Positions 25,184-33,216 of a DNA stretch of 50,000 nt are shown one piece after another (positions within the stretch are counted from its first letter, which is position 1; the number at the start of each line of letters is the position of its first letter). Made by a program: the position numbers and the translations under genes. The stretch spans positions 1 through 50,000 of the forward strand of contig PKTT01000036.1 of the NCBI GenBank assembly GCA_002869015.1, given 5' to 3'. The notes below the pieces were generated by a model that was not told where the DNA came from, searched no databases, and saw only the letters and a list, made by a program, of their open reading frames with translations. Source of the DNA: Deltaproteobacteria bacterium. GTDB lineage: Bacteria; Desulfobacterota; Deferrisomatia; Deferrisomatales; BM512.

Positions 25184-25579
25184 CTAACCCCGGTCAGGGG
25201 GCCACAGACCTTTTAGTTTTAAAACCTCCCTCAAGGTAACCAACGCCCGGTTCATCGCCGGGACGCCGGTATACACGCCGACCTGGAAGATAACCTCTGC
25301 GAGCTCTTTTGGAGACACCCCCACGTTTAGCGCCGCCTGGAGGTGGAGGGAAAGCTCCTCCACCGCGCCAAGGGCCGCGAGGGACGCTACGGCTACCATC
25401 TGTCTGGTCGGGTGCGGAAGTTTCTCGCGGGAGTATATGCTCCCGGTTATGAAGAGGGAGAACTCCTTGGCGAGCTCCGGGTCGAAGGAGTGCCATATGC
25501 GGTATGGGACCTCTCCCTCTACATCCTTGAAATAGAGCGCGGCGGTTTCAGCCGTTCTCTTCTTTAAATCTTCGCTCAT
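25184..25579 (-). CDS. Carboxymuconolactone decarboxylase (CMD) family protein
   Basis: A 131-aa all-helical CMD-fold protein (residues about 30-115; HPTRQMVAVASLAALGAVEE, LHLQAALNVGVSPKELAEV, VGVYTGVPAMNRALV). It contains no cysteine at all, so the AhpD-type CXXC peroxidase mechanism is impossible. It is closer to the gamma-carboxymuconolactone decarboxylase-like group, whose His/Glu residues may act on small CoA or lactone substrates. It lies between hbd and the mutase in a tight operon. No aromatic-ring pathway genes are nearby, so the role is unknown; an accessory function in the isobutyryl/butyryl-CoA pathway is possible. Confidence 0.85.
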   Translation of the reverse strand: MSEDLKKRTAETAALYFKDVEGEVPYRIWHSFDPELAKEFSLFITGSIYSREKLPHPTRQMVAVASLAALGAVEELSLHLQAALNVGVSPKELAEVIFQVGVYTGVPAMNRALVTLREVLKLKGLWPPDRG

Positions 25580-25600
25580 AATCGACCCTTTTATATTCCC

Positions 25601-26452
25601 TTACTTGTAATCGAAAAAGCCCTTGCCGGTCTTCTGGCCCAGATATCCGGCCTCCACCATCTGCCTTAAAAGCGGGCAGGGGCGGTACTTGGAGTCGGCG
25701 AAGCCGTCGTGCAGCACCTCCATTATGGAGAGGCAGACGTCGAGGCCGATGAGGTCGGCTAGCGCCAGAGGACCCATCGGATGCGCCATGCCCAGCTTCA
25801 TAACGTTGTCGATATCAGCCGCGGAGGCAACACCCTCATAAAGACAGTATACCGCCTCGTTTATCATGGGAAGAAGAATTCTGTTAGCAACGAAGCCTGG
25901 GGAATCGAATGCCTTTACCGGCACCTTGGAGAGCTTCTTGGTCGTCTCCTCGATGAGGGCGTAGGTTTCCTCGGAGGTCTGAAGGCCGTTTATAATCTCA
26001 ACAAGCTTCATAACCGGCACCGGATTCATGAAGTGCATCCCGATGACCAGCTCCGGGCGGGAGGTGACCGCCGCAATCTTTGTGATTGAGATGGAAGAGG
26101 TGTTGGTGGAGAGGATGGCGCCCTCTTTTACCGCTGCGTCAAGGTCGCGGAAAATCTGGAGCTTTATCTCGGGGTTCTCAGTCGCGGCCTCAACGACGAG
26201 GTCGCAATCAGCCAGGTCGGAGATCTCGATGGTCTTGGTTATACGAGCCATCGCCGCGTCTCTATCAGCGGCCTCCATGCGCCCCTTCTCGACCGAGCGG
26301 TCAAGGTTCTTTGCTATGCGCTCGTAACCCTTGCTGACGAAGTTATCGTTGATGTCCCGCAAGATTACATCAAACCCGGAGACCGCGAAAACCTGCGCGA
26401 TCCCGTGTCCCATCTGACCGGCGCCTACGACGCCTACCTTCTTGATATCCAT
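25601..26452 (-). CDS. hbd: 3-hydroxybutyryl-CoA dehydrogenase
   Basis: NAD(P)-dependent oxidation of 3-hydroxybutyryl-CoA to acetoacetyl-CoA. 283 aa, the usual length. It has a Rossmann fold (VGVVGAGQMGHGIAQVF), the catalytic region MHFMNPVPVMKLVEI and SPGFVANRILLPMINEA, and a C-terminal dimerisation domain ending KTGKGFFDYK. The ATG at 26452, behind AAGGAGGAG, is the start; the frame opens further upstream to 26530 but that part overlaps the thiolase gene end and has no site. It lies between thiolase and CMD genes of the butyryl-CoA operon. Confidence 0.95.
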   Translation of the reverse strand: MDIKKVGVVGAGQMGHGIAQVFAVSGFDVILRDINDNFVSKGYERIAKNLDRSVEKGRMEAADRDAAMARITKTIEISDLADCDLVVEAATENPEIKLQIFRDLDAAVKEGAILSTNTSSISITKIAAVTSRPELVIGMHFMNPVPVMKLVEIINGLQTSEETYALIEETTKKLSKVPVKAFDSPGFVANRILLPMINEAVYCLYEGVASAADIDNVMKLGMAHPMGPLALADLIGLDVCLSIMEVLHDGFADSKYRPCPLLRQMVEAGYLGQKTGKGFFDYK

Positions 26453-26483
26453 GATCTCCTCCTTAAAGAGAATATTAAAAAGT

Positions 26484-27674
26484 CTATCTTTCGCGCTCAA
26501 CAACCAGCGCCACCGCGCCTCCGCCGCCAAGGCAGAGGGTCGCTAGGCCCAGGTTCTTGCCGCGATCTTCCATAGCATAAAGAAGCGTCGTAAGTATGCG
26601 GGCCCCACTGGCGCCTATTGGGTGGCCCAGCGCTATAGCGCCGCCATTTACATTTACACGCTCCCAGTCCCAGCCAAGCTCCTTGCCGTCAGCGAGGCAC
26701 TGGGAAGCAAAAGCCTCGTTTGCCTCGATGAGGTCAAAGTCGTCAATCTTGTAGCCGCCCAGGCTCATCACCTTCCTCACCGCATCGATGGGGGCGAAGA
26801 AGACCTCTTTGGGGTCACGGTGGGCGCTGGCGTACTCCTTCACCGTTGCCAGCACGGGCAACCCATTGACCTCGGCCGCGTCGCGGGAGGTTATGACCAA
26901 CGCGCTCGCGCCGTCGGTGATGCCGGGCGCGTTACCCGCCGTCACCATGCCATCTTTCTGGAAGGCGGGGCGGAGCTTTGCCAGCTTCTCGGCGGTGGTG
27001 CCGCCCTTGATGGGCTCATCGGTCTCTACAAGTATCGGGTCCCCCTTACGTTGCGGAACGCTAATGGGGACAATCTCTTTTTTAAAGCGCCCCGCCTCGG
27101 TGGCGGCGGCGGCTTTCTGTTGGCTCTTTGCGGAGAACTCGTCCATCTCCTCACGCGTGAGCCCTGCTTTTTCGGCAGTGAACTCTGCGAGGACTCCCAT
27201 GTGGACGTCATTCATCGCGCACCAGAGGCCATCATTTATCATCGCGTCTATGGTGGGGAAGTTCCCCATCCTCACGCCGCCGCGAAGACCGCGCTGCAGA
27301 TGCGGAGCCTGTGACATAGCCTCCATCCCACCGGCGATTATAAAGTGCGCATCCCCGGCTTTGATAGCCTGCGTGGCGAGCATCACAGCCTTTAGCCCCG
27401 AGCCACAGACCTTGTTGATGGTCATAGCGTTAACGCCTACGTCAAGGCCGCCCTTCAGCGCCGCCTGCCTGGCCGGGTTCTGCCCCGAACCTGCCGGCAC
27501 CACATTACCCATAATGCACTCTTCGATAGTCTCTGGAGAAAGGCCGCTTCTTTTCAGCGCCTCCGCCACGGCGAAGCCACCGAGCTCAGGCGCGGTAAAT
27601 GAAGAGAGGTTTGAGAGGTATGAGCCGATTGGGGTTCTTGCCGCTGAGGCGATGACGACTTCTTTAACGCACAT
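26484..27674 (-). CDS. Acetyl-CoA acetyltransferase (thiolase)
   Basis: A 396-aa thiolase that cleaves acetoacetyl-CoA to two acetyl-CoA. Nucleophile in [11 protein letters not shown] (Cys about 90), [27 protein letters not shown] with the catalytic His, and [11 protein letters not shown] with the second Cys. [14 protein letters not shown] and the overall pattern match PhaA/ThlA/AtoB degradative-biosynthetic thiolases more than FadA. It follows etfA by 65 bp; that gap holds a terminator-like hairpin, so its transcription may be reduced relative to upstream genes. GGGGAAG lies before the ATG. Confidence 0.94.
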   Translation of the reverse strand: MCVKEVVIASAARTPIGSYLSNLSSFTAPELGGFAVAEALKRSGLSPETIEECIMGNVVPAGSGQNPARQAALKGGLDVGVNAMTINKVCGSGLKAVMLATQAIKAGDAHFIIAGGMEAMSQAPHLQRGLRGGVRMGNFPTIDAMINDGLWCAMNDVHMGVLAEFTAEKAGLTREEMDEFSAKSQQKAAAATEAGRFKKEIVPISVPQRKGDPILVETDEPIKGGTTAEKLAKLRPAFQKDGMVTAGNAPGITDGASALVITSRDAAEVNGLPVLATVKEYASAHRDPKEVFFAPIDAVRKVMSLGGYKIDDFDLIEANEAFASQCLADGKELGWDWERVNVNGGAIALGHPIGASGARILTTLLYAMEDRGKNLGLATLCLGGGGAVALVVERER

Positions 27675-27686
27675 GGTCTTCCCCTA

Positions 27687-27724
27687 AAATAAAGACGCCG
27701 CGCCACCGGAAGGCAGCGCGGCGT
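27687..27724 (-). terminator. Intra-operon terminator/attenuator between etfA and thiolase
   Basis: On the minus strand ACGCCGCGC (27724-27716) pairs with GCGCGGCGT (27703-27695) around a partly paired loop, followed by CTTTATTTTAG. It lies 15 nt after the etfA stop and 20 nt before the thiolase start. It may terminate part of the transcripts or act as an mRNA-stabilising 3' structure. Confidence 0.65.
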
Positions 27725-27739
27725 TTTGTTGGTTCGCCC

Positions 27740-28678
27740 TTACTTTATAGCTTTGACCTTCTCCATAAACTCGGGGATGGCCTTGGCGAAGTCGGCTACG
27801 AGGCCGTAGTCCGCCACCTCGAAGATGGGGGCCTCTTCGTCTTTGTTGATCGCGACGATTACTTTGGAGTCCTTCATTCCGGCGACGTGCTGAATCGCGC
27901 CGGAGATGCCGCACGCGATGTAAAGGTCGGGAGCGACAATCTTACCGGTCTGGCCGACCTGCAAGTCGTTGGGGAGGAGGCCTTCGTCGACAACCGCGCG
28001 GGAAGCGCCGACTGCTGCGCCGAGAAGGTCTGCAAGCGCCTCAACCTGCTTGACGCCATCTGCATCCTTAACGCCACGGCCTGCGCTGACGATGATGGAG
28101 GCGGCGCCGAGGTCGGGACGGCTCGACTCTGTGAGGCGGTACTCAATGAACTTGGCGCGGTCGTCGCCGACGGCGGTTGCCTCTGCTACTGCGGAAACGC
28201 CGCCGGAGGGGGCGGCCGCGTCGAAGGCGGTCTCGCGGACCGTCATAACCGCAACGGGGGTGTTGACCTCAACGGTGGCGATAGCGTTACCGGCGAACAT
28301 CGGGCGCAGGTAGTTTGCGCCGTCAAAGCCGATGACGTCGGAGACCATGCCCGCGCCGAGGAGCCCGCCGAGCCTCGGGATCATATCCTTACCCGTGGTT
28401 GTCGCGCCCATCATCACTGCGGTGTAGCCCTTCTCGCCAACGAGAGCGGCGACGGTCTTTGCGTAAGACTCTGCGGTGTACTCTGCTACCGCGTCGGCCT
28501 CAGAATAGTAGACAGTACCGGCGCCGAACTCTTTAAGGGCGTCAGCCCCGGCGGCGGAGCCTTTGCCGAGAAGAAGTATGTCGAAATCACCGCCCTTTGC
28601 CTTAGCGGCGGCGATTGTGTTGTAGGAGGAAGCGCGGAGCTCACTCTGCCTGATCTCTGCAATAACTAATGTTGACAT
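27740..28678 (-). CDS. etfA: Electron transfer flavoprotein alpha subunit
   Basis: A 312-aa EtfA. The N-terminal domain runs to about 190 (LVIAEIRQSELRASSYNTIAA). The C-terminal FAD domain has VSAGRGVKDADGVKQVEALA, GASRAVVDEGLLPNDLQVGQTGKIVAPDLYIACGISGAIQH and NKDEEAPIFEVADYGLVAD. It pairs with EtfB, encoded 12 bp upstream, and takes electrons from the adjacent butyryl-CoA dehydrogenase. Whether the ETF is bifurcating (with NADH and ferredoxin) or a simple carrier cannot be settled by eye; the bcd-etfB-etfA order is the clostridial one. Confidence 0.96.
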   Translation of the reverse strand: MSTLVIAEIRQSELRASSYNTIAAAKAKGGDFDILLLGKGSAAGADALKEFGAGTVYYSEADAVAEYTAESYAKTVAALVGEKGYTAVMMGATTTGKDMIPRLGGLLGAGMVSDVIGFDGANYLRPMFAGNAIATVEVNTPVAVMTVRETAFDAAAPSGGVSAVAEATAVGDDRAKFIEYRLTESSRPDLGAASIIVSAGRGVKDADGVKQVEALADLLGAAVGASRAVVDEGLLPNDLQVGQTGKIVAPDLYIACGISGAIQHVAGMKDSKVIVAINKDEEAPIFEVADYGLVADFAKAIPEFMEKVKAIK

Positions 28679-28690
28679 TTTTTATACCTC

Positions 28691-29437
28691 CTACAGCACT
28701 TTGGCGTCGTTGACGAGTTTGTCCACCAACTCTTCCACGCTGCCCACGATCTGACCCGCTGCGCGGGCGGGGGGCTGGGAGAGACCGAGAATCTTTGTGG
28801 CGGACTTTGCTTCCACGCCAAGGTCGCCGAGGGAAACTTTCTTAACCTCTTTGCGCTTGGCCTTCATGATCTGGGGCAGCGCCGCGTAGCGGGGCTGGTT
28901 GAGCCTGAGGTCGGCGGTGATGACTGCGGGGAGAGTGATCTCCTTAACGTCCAGGCCGCCGTCGATTTCACGCTCTACAGTGGCTTTGCCGTCGCCGAGC
29001 TCTACTTTGAAAGCGAAGCAGGCCTGGGGCAGGTCGAGCTTCGCCGCGAGCATCTGCGCAGCCTGATTGTTGTCGGTGTCGACGGACTGCTTGCCGGTGA
29101 TGACGAGGTCCGGAGACTCCTCTTTGTAGACGGCCGCGAGAACGTCTGCGATAGCTGCGGAGTCTAGCACCTCGCTGGTTTCTACGAGCCAGCCGCGGAG
29201 CGCGCCAAGGGCGAGCCCTGCGCGAAGGGTCTCTTCGCAGTCGGCGGTGCCGATGGAGACGAGGACTACCTCACCGCCGCTCTTCTCTACGATCTGAACG
29301 GCCTCTTCGATGGCGTATTCATCGAAGGGGTTGACGAGGAAGTTGACGCCCTCTGTGTCCACACCGCTACCGTCGGACTTCAAGCGAACTTTGATGTCGG
29401 GGTTGGGTACCCTTCTTACGGGCACTAAAATTTTCAT
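28691..29437 (-). CDS. etfB: Electron transfer flavoprotein beta subunit
   Basis: A 248-aa EtfB: MKILVPVRRVPNPDIKVR, VNPFDEYAIEEAVQI, ITGKQSVDTDNNQAAQMLAAKLDLPQ split across the AMP/FAD site, and the LPAVITADLRLNQPRYA signature. The ATG at 29437 is preferred because AAGGAGGAG sits directly before it; an in-frame TTG five codons upstream (29452) would place the ribosome site inside the gene. It is located between bcd and etfA as in butyrate operons. It forms a heterodimer with EtfA. Confidence 0.96.
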   Translation of the reverse strand: MKILVPVRRVPNPDIKVRLKSDGSGVDTEGVNFLVNPFDEYAIEEAVQIVEKSGGEVVLVSIGTADCEETLRAGLALGALRGWLVETSEVLDSAAIADVLAAVYKEESPDLVITGKQSVDTDNNQAAQMLAAKLDLPQACFAFKVELGDGKATVEREIDGGLDVKEITLPAVITADLRLNQPRYAALPQIMKAKRKEVKKVSLGDLGVEAKSATKILGLSQPPARAAGQIVGSVEELVDKLVNDAKVL

Positions 29438-29471
29438 CTTCTCCTCCTTCAATTATCCCATTCTATTGGGG

Positions 29472-30614
29472 TTAGTCACTGGTAAGCGAGCGCGATATCA
29501 CTATCTTCTGCACCTCGCTTGTCCCCTCGTAAATCTCTGTAATTTTTGCGTCGCGGTAAAAACGCTCGACAGGGTACTCATCGACGTAGCCGTATCCGCC
29601 GAAAACCTGAATCGCCTCTCGGGTCGCTTTCATGCAGGTCTCTGCGGCAAAGAGCTTAGCCATCGCCGACTGGGTCCCGAAGCGCATACCCGCGTCCTTC
29701 ATCCATGCCGCGCGGTAGGTAAGGAGGCGCGCCGCGTCGATGTCGGTGGCGCACTCGGCGAGCTTCCACTGTATCGCTTGGAACGCGGCCAGCGGCTTGC
29801 CGAACTGCACGCGCTCCTTGGAATACGCTACGGCGGCGTTTAGCGCGCCCTGGGCTATGCCCAGCGCCTGCGCGGCTATGCCTATGCGTCCGCCATCCAA
29901 GGTGGTAAGGGCTATCTTGAACCCATCCCCATCCTTGCCAAGCAGATTTTCTTTAGGGATGCGGCAATCCTCAAACAAGAGCTCCGCCGTGGATGAGGCG
30001 CGGATGCCGAGCTTGTGCTCCTCCTTGCCTACTCTAAATCCAGGGGAGTCTGTGGGCACGATGAAGGCGGAGAGGCCGCGTGATCCCTTCTCCTTCTCTG
30101 TGACCGCGATTACCACGGCAACTCCTGCGGGGCCGCCATTTGTTATGAAAATTTTGGAGCCGTTTATCACCCACTCATCGCCGTCAAGGCGGGCGGTGGT
30201 CTTCTGGTTGGCGGCGTCGGAGCCTGCGCCCGGCTCGGTGAGGCCGAGGCAGCCAAGCATCTCGCCGGAGAGGAGCGGGGGCAGGTACTTTTTCTTCTGC
30301 TCCTCGGTGCCGAATTTATAGATGGGGTCACAGCAAAGGCTTGAGTGCGCCGAAACGACCACTCCCGTTGAGGCGCAGACACTTGAGAGCTCTTCGACAA
30401 TTATCGCGTAGCATTTGTAGTCCATGCCCGCGCCGCCATACTCTTCTGGGTAAGCGACCCCCATGAAGCCGAGCTCCCCCATCTTTTTGACGAGGCTCAT
30501 CTCGAACTTGGCCGATTTGTCCATCGCTGCGGCGATGGGCGCGACCTCCTCGGCTGCGAACTTTCGCGCCGTGTCGCGTACCATCCTCTGTATGTCTGTA
30601 AGCCCGAAATCCAT
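29472..30614 (-). CDS. bcd: Butyryl-CoA (short-chain acyl-CoA) dehydrogenase
   Basis: A 380-aa short-chain acyl-CoA dehydrogenase that oxidises butyryl-CoA to crotonyl-CoA (or the reverse). It has LGLTEPGAGSDAANQ, GGYGYVDEYPVERFYRDAKI and canonical catalytic Glu363 in EIYEGTSEVQK. AAGGAG lies before the ATG. It is directly followed by etfB-etfA, its electron acceptor, and preceded by crt. The set crt-bcd-etfB-etfA-(thl)-hbd matches the clostridial butyryl-CoA operon order. The direction in this organism is not fixed by sequence, but the neighbouring mutase and oxidative leucine genes favour oxidation. Confidence 0.93.
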   Translation of the reverse strand: MDFGLTDIQRMVRDTARKFAAEEVAPIAAAMDKSAKFEMSLVKKMGELGFMGVAYPEEYGGAGMDYKCYAIIVEELSSVCASTGVVVSAHSSLCCDPIYKFGTEEQKKKYLPPLLSGEMLGCLGLTEPGAGSDAANQKTTARLDGDEWVINGSKIFITNGGPAGVAVVIAVTEKEKGSRGLSAFIVPTDSPGFRVGKEEHKLGIRASSTAELLFEDCRIPKENLLGKDGDGFKIALTTLDGGRIGIAAQALGIAQGALNAAVAYSKERVQFGKPLAAFQAIQWKLAECATDIDAARLLTYRAAWMKDAGMRFGTQSAMAKLFAAETCMKATREAIQVFGGYGYVDEYPVERFYRDAKITEIYEGTSEVQKIVISRSLTSD

Positions 30615-30642
30615 CTAAACTCCTTGAGTCAGGATGAAAAAA

Positions 30643-31428
30643 TCAACGGTGCTTGAACTCGGCTTTTCTCTTCTCCAAAAATGCGCCGGTGCCCTCGCGC
30701 ATATCCTCACTCTCAAATGCGTCGCCGAAGTACCCGGCCTCTATCTTGGAGCCAGCTTCAAGGGTAGTCTCAAGGCCCTCTTCAATAGCCGCGCGCATTA
30801 ATCCAAGGGCGACCGCGCTCTTCTTGGCGAGCTTGGAGGCAAGGGTCTTCGCTTCATCCAAAAGCGTATCAGCTGGAAAAACCTTCTCTACGAGGCCGAT
30901 ACGGTAAGCCTCAGCCGCATCTATCATCTCGCCGGTCATAGCCATGAGGTTCGCCATGCCGCTGCCAACCAGGCGTGGGAGGCGCTGTGTACCCGCGTAA
31001 CCGGGGAGCAGCCCGAGGGTTATCTCCGGCAGGCCCATCTTCGCAGTCTCGGAGGCGAAGCGCACATGTCCGGACATGGCGAGCTCAAGACCGCCGCCGA
31101 GGGCAAAGCCGTTGATTGCAACTATCACCGGCTTTTTGAGCTTTTGAATCTTTGCCATAACCCCCTGGCCCTTCAGGGAGATAGCCTCCCCTTCAGCGCG
31201 GTTCTTGGCAGCGGCCAACTCAGTTATATCCGCTCCAGCGACAAAGGCCTTCTCACCGGCGCCGGTCAGCACTACCGAGCCAATGGAGTCATCGCCCGCT
31301 ATCTCCTCAAAGATTGCGTCAAGCTCATCAAAGGTTTTGTCGTTTAATGCGTTAAGGGCTTTAGGGCGATTTACGGTGACGAGGGCCACCCTACCCTCTC
31401 TCTCGAATTTGACGTTTTCGTAAGACAT
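30643..31428 (-). CDS. crt: Enoyl-CoA hydratase (crotonase)
   Basis: A 261-aa crotonase hydrating crotonyl-CoA to 3-hydroxybutyryl-CoA. Oxyanion-hole residues lie in AFVAGADITELA and FALGGGLELAMSG. Both catalytic glutamates are present (GGGLELA and GLPEITLGLLPGYAGTQRLPR). It is the first gene of the minus-strand butyryl-CoA operon, 28 bp before bcd. AGGGA lies before the ATG. It is distinct from the LiuC-type paralogue at 20267 and the divergent one at 39985. Confidence 0.94.
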   Translation of the reverse strand: MSYENVKFEREGRVALVTVNRPKALNALNDKTFDELDAIFEEIAGDDSIGSVVLTGAGEKAFVAGADITELAAAKNRAEGEAISLKGQGVMAKIQKLKKPVIVAINGFALGGGLELAMSGHVRFASETAKMGLPEITLGLLPGYAGTQRLPRLVGSGMANLMAMTGEMIDAAEAYRIGLVEKVFPADTLLDEAKTLASKLAKKSAVALGLMRAAIEEGLETTLEAGSKIEAGYFGDAFESEDMREGTGAFLEKRKAEFKHR

Positions 31429-31761
31429 GGCTTATCCCTGTTGGATTTTTCAGCATCACCACTGGCAATTTCTTGGGTTCGCGATCTTCCGTGGGGCCAC
31501 GGATGAGATAGCTTTTATATAGCTATAATGCGAACACTGCCTATCCTACAACATTTTTCCCACTATGTAGCAAGTTTTTGCCGGGAATATCTTACCGATT
31601 TAAAGCGTTTCAGGCGAAAGGAAAGCTGCTTTCTCGCCAAACGGCTGTGTTTACAAATACTTACACGCACTGAAATGAATCAGGGTCTCGATGAGAATTT
31701 GTAAAGCGGCAAAGGCAAATTACTCCCCCCCGCATTCGCAAAGCATCTTATCGACTTCTAA

Positions 31762-31775
31762 AATGAACGTTCATT
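31762..31775. promoter_or_regulatory. Palindromic operator, TetR-like
   Basis: AATGAACGTTCATT is a perfect 14-bp palindrome, with an additional overlapping half-site TTCATT immediately downstream. Its form and length resemble operators of TetR-family acyl-CoA regulators. It lies midway between the two divergent transcription units. No TetR gene is present in the window. Confidence 0.55.
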
Positions 31776-32017
31776 CATTTTAATCGATAGAGGATACCCC
31801 TTTTACCCGGCATCCGCAAGGGCAGCAAAATACCCACTGGATTAGGTTTAAAACCAGACACTAAATATCTTACCGGGCACTTCCACCTAGACTTCAAGCA
31901 CGGATTAAAGCAAATGCAACTTACGTTTACGGAATCTTATCACGCGAAAGCGATATTTCACTAGAGCTAAATAAAGTACTTTTCTCCCGACATTACAACA
32001 ATTTTGAAATTTTGATA

Positions 32018-32056
32018 TTGACACTCTAGAATGCCAATATTAACCTTAACGTCAAT
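32018..32056 (+). promoter_or_regulatory. Second copy of the leucine-operon operator, with TTGACA
   Basis: TTAACCTTAACGTCAAT at 32040-32056 matches 14 of 17 bases of the operator at 15301-15317. TTGACA lies upstream at 32018-32023. The exact 19-bp MerR promoter geometry of the first site is not kept, so the regulatory mode may differ. It sits about 105 bp before the HMGL-like gene start. Confidence 0.55.
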
Positions 32057-32161
32057 AATTGCGGTTGACCCAAGCTGCCGCAAATTACCTGGCTAATTAA
32101 CCGATACCCTCTTAATGCAGGGTTGAACTTTCCAAACCCTATGTGGTTACAGGAGCGCGTT

Positions 32162-33181
32162 ATGGCAATCATGAACTACCCCAAGAAGGTCGTCCTTGGT
32201 GACATTACTGTACGCGACGGCTTCCAGCATGAGGAGATCTTCGTCCCCACGGACGCCAAAGTGTGGGTAGCTGAGCAGCTGATCCTTGCAGGGTTCAAGC
32301 GCATTGAGCTTACAAACTTCGGCAACCCCAAGGGGATGCCCCAGTTTAAAGACGCTGACGAGCTGATGAAGCGTGTCAAAAACTCCAAAAAGCTGAAGGG
32401 GCTTATCGATGAAGTGGAGATAACCGCCGTCACCATTAGAGAGCGTGCGGCCGACAGGGCGATTGAGGCGTTCAAGGAGGGGTACGGTCCCGACAGAATC
32501 CTCTTCATGGTTTCCACCAGCGAAGCACACCACAGGAAAAACTCCGGGCTCTCCCTCGACGAGTACTGGAAAATGAGCGAGGAATACATAAAAAAAGCTC
32601 ATGACGCCGGGATGAAGGTGTGCGGCACTGTTTCGACGATTTGGGGCTGTCCGATAGCAGGGCCGACCAAGCTAGAAGACGCCGTAACCTTTACCAAGCG
32701 CTGGCTCGACATTGGCGCGGACGATATCGAACACGCCGACCATGACGGCTCGGCGCCGCCCAACAAGGTCTATGAATACTTCTCCATGATCATGGACGCA
32801 ATTCCCGACCCCACAAAGCACATCGCCCACTTCCACGTAACCAGAGGCTGGGGCAACGCCAACGTGCTGGCTGCACTACAGGCGGGGATAACCCACTTCG
32901 AGTCCACCTTGGGCGGCACCGGCGGGCAGCCTGCGAACTTCGTCAGCGGAGTACCGGTAGCGGGTACGGGCGCTTATTACTACGCCGACCCCAACATCGT
33001 CGGCCTAGCCAACACCGAGGACATGGTCGTTATGATGGATGAGATGGGAATTGAGACGGGTATAGACGTCGACAAGCTCCTTGAGATCGGCAATATGGTC
33101 GAGCGGATTCTCGGTCGCAGGCTCCGCTCCGAATGCGTGAAGACTGGCAGAATCCCAAAATCACTCACCGGAAGAGGCTGA
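32162..33181 (+). CDS. HMG-CoA-lyase-like (DRE-TIM) enzyme lacking the lyase cysteine
   Basis: A 339-aa protein; ATG 32162 behind AGGAG is preferred over the opening at 32123. The TIM barrel has DITVRDGFQHEE (Arg-Asp of the DRE-TIM site), STSEAHHRKN, GTVSTIWGCPIAG and the metal His pair in AHFHVTRGWGNAN. The lyase active loop GGLGGCP of true HMG-CoA lyases is GGTGGQP here, so the catalytic cysteine is replaced by Gln. The fold and metal site point to aldol or Claisen cleavage/condensation on a CoA thioester, but the reaction is unknown. The promoter region shares an operator with the leucine operon. Confidence 0.87.
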   Translation: MAIMNYPKKVVLGDITVRDGFQHEEIFVPTDAKVWVAEQLILAGFKRIELTNFGNPKGMPQFKDADELMKRVKNSKKLKGLIDEVEITAVTIRERAADRAIEAFKEGYGPDRILFMVSTSEAHHRKNSGLSLDEYWKMSEEYIKKAHDAGMKVCGTVSTIWGCPIAGPTKLEDAVTFTKRWLDIGADDIEHADHDGSAPPNKVYEYFSMIMDAIPDPTKHIAHFHVTRGWGNANVLAALQAGITHFESTLGGTGGQPANFVSGVPVAGTGAYYYADPNIVGLANTEDMVVMMDEMGIETGIDVDKLLEIGNMVERILGRRLRSECVKTGRIPKSLTGRG

Positions 33182-33216
33182 TATATCTCCTCTCCCAGAC
33201 TAAAATTGTTATAATG

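Larger units (their letters stand above)
31429..32161. other. Long divergent regulatory region without a gene
   Basis: This 733-bp gap separates the start of the leftward crt operon from the start of the rightward HMGL-like gene. No coding frame is convincing and no tRNA is seen. It is AT-richer than its surroundings. It holds an inverted repeat CCGTGG-GG-CCACGG at 31489-31502, a TATAGCTATA palindrome at 31518-31527 within a TATA-rich run that may contain the crt promoter, a hairpin at 31613-31638, a perfect 14-bp palindrome at 31762-31775, TACG direct repeats near 31922-31931, and the operator at 32040-32056. Confidence 0.7.

Noticed and set aside
26788-27687. A 299-codon open frame on the plus strand
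   Set aside because: It is antisense to the intact thiolase gene, has no ribosome binding site and arises from the biased codon use of the real gene.
27887-28669. A 260-codon open frame on the plus strand
   Set aside because: It is antisense to etfA, its translation is rich in Gly, Cys and Ala without any domain, and no start site is evident.
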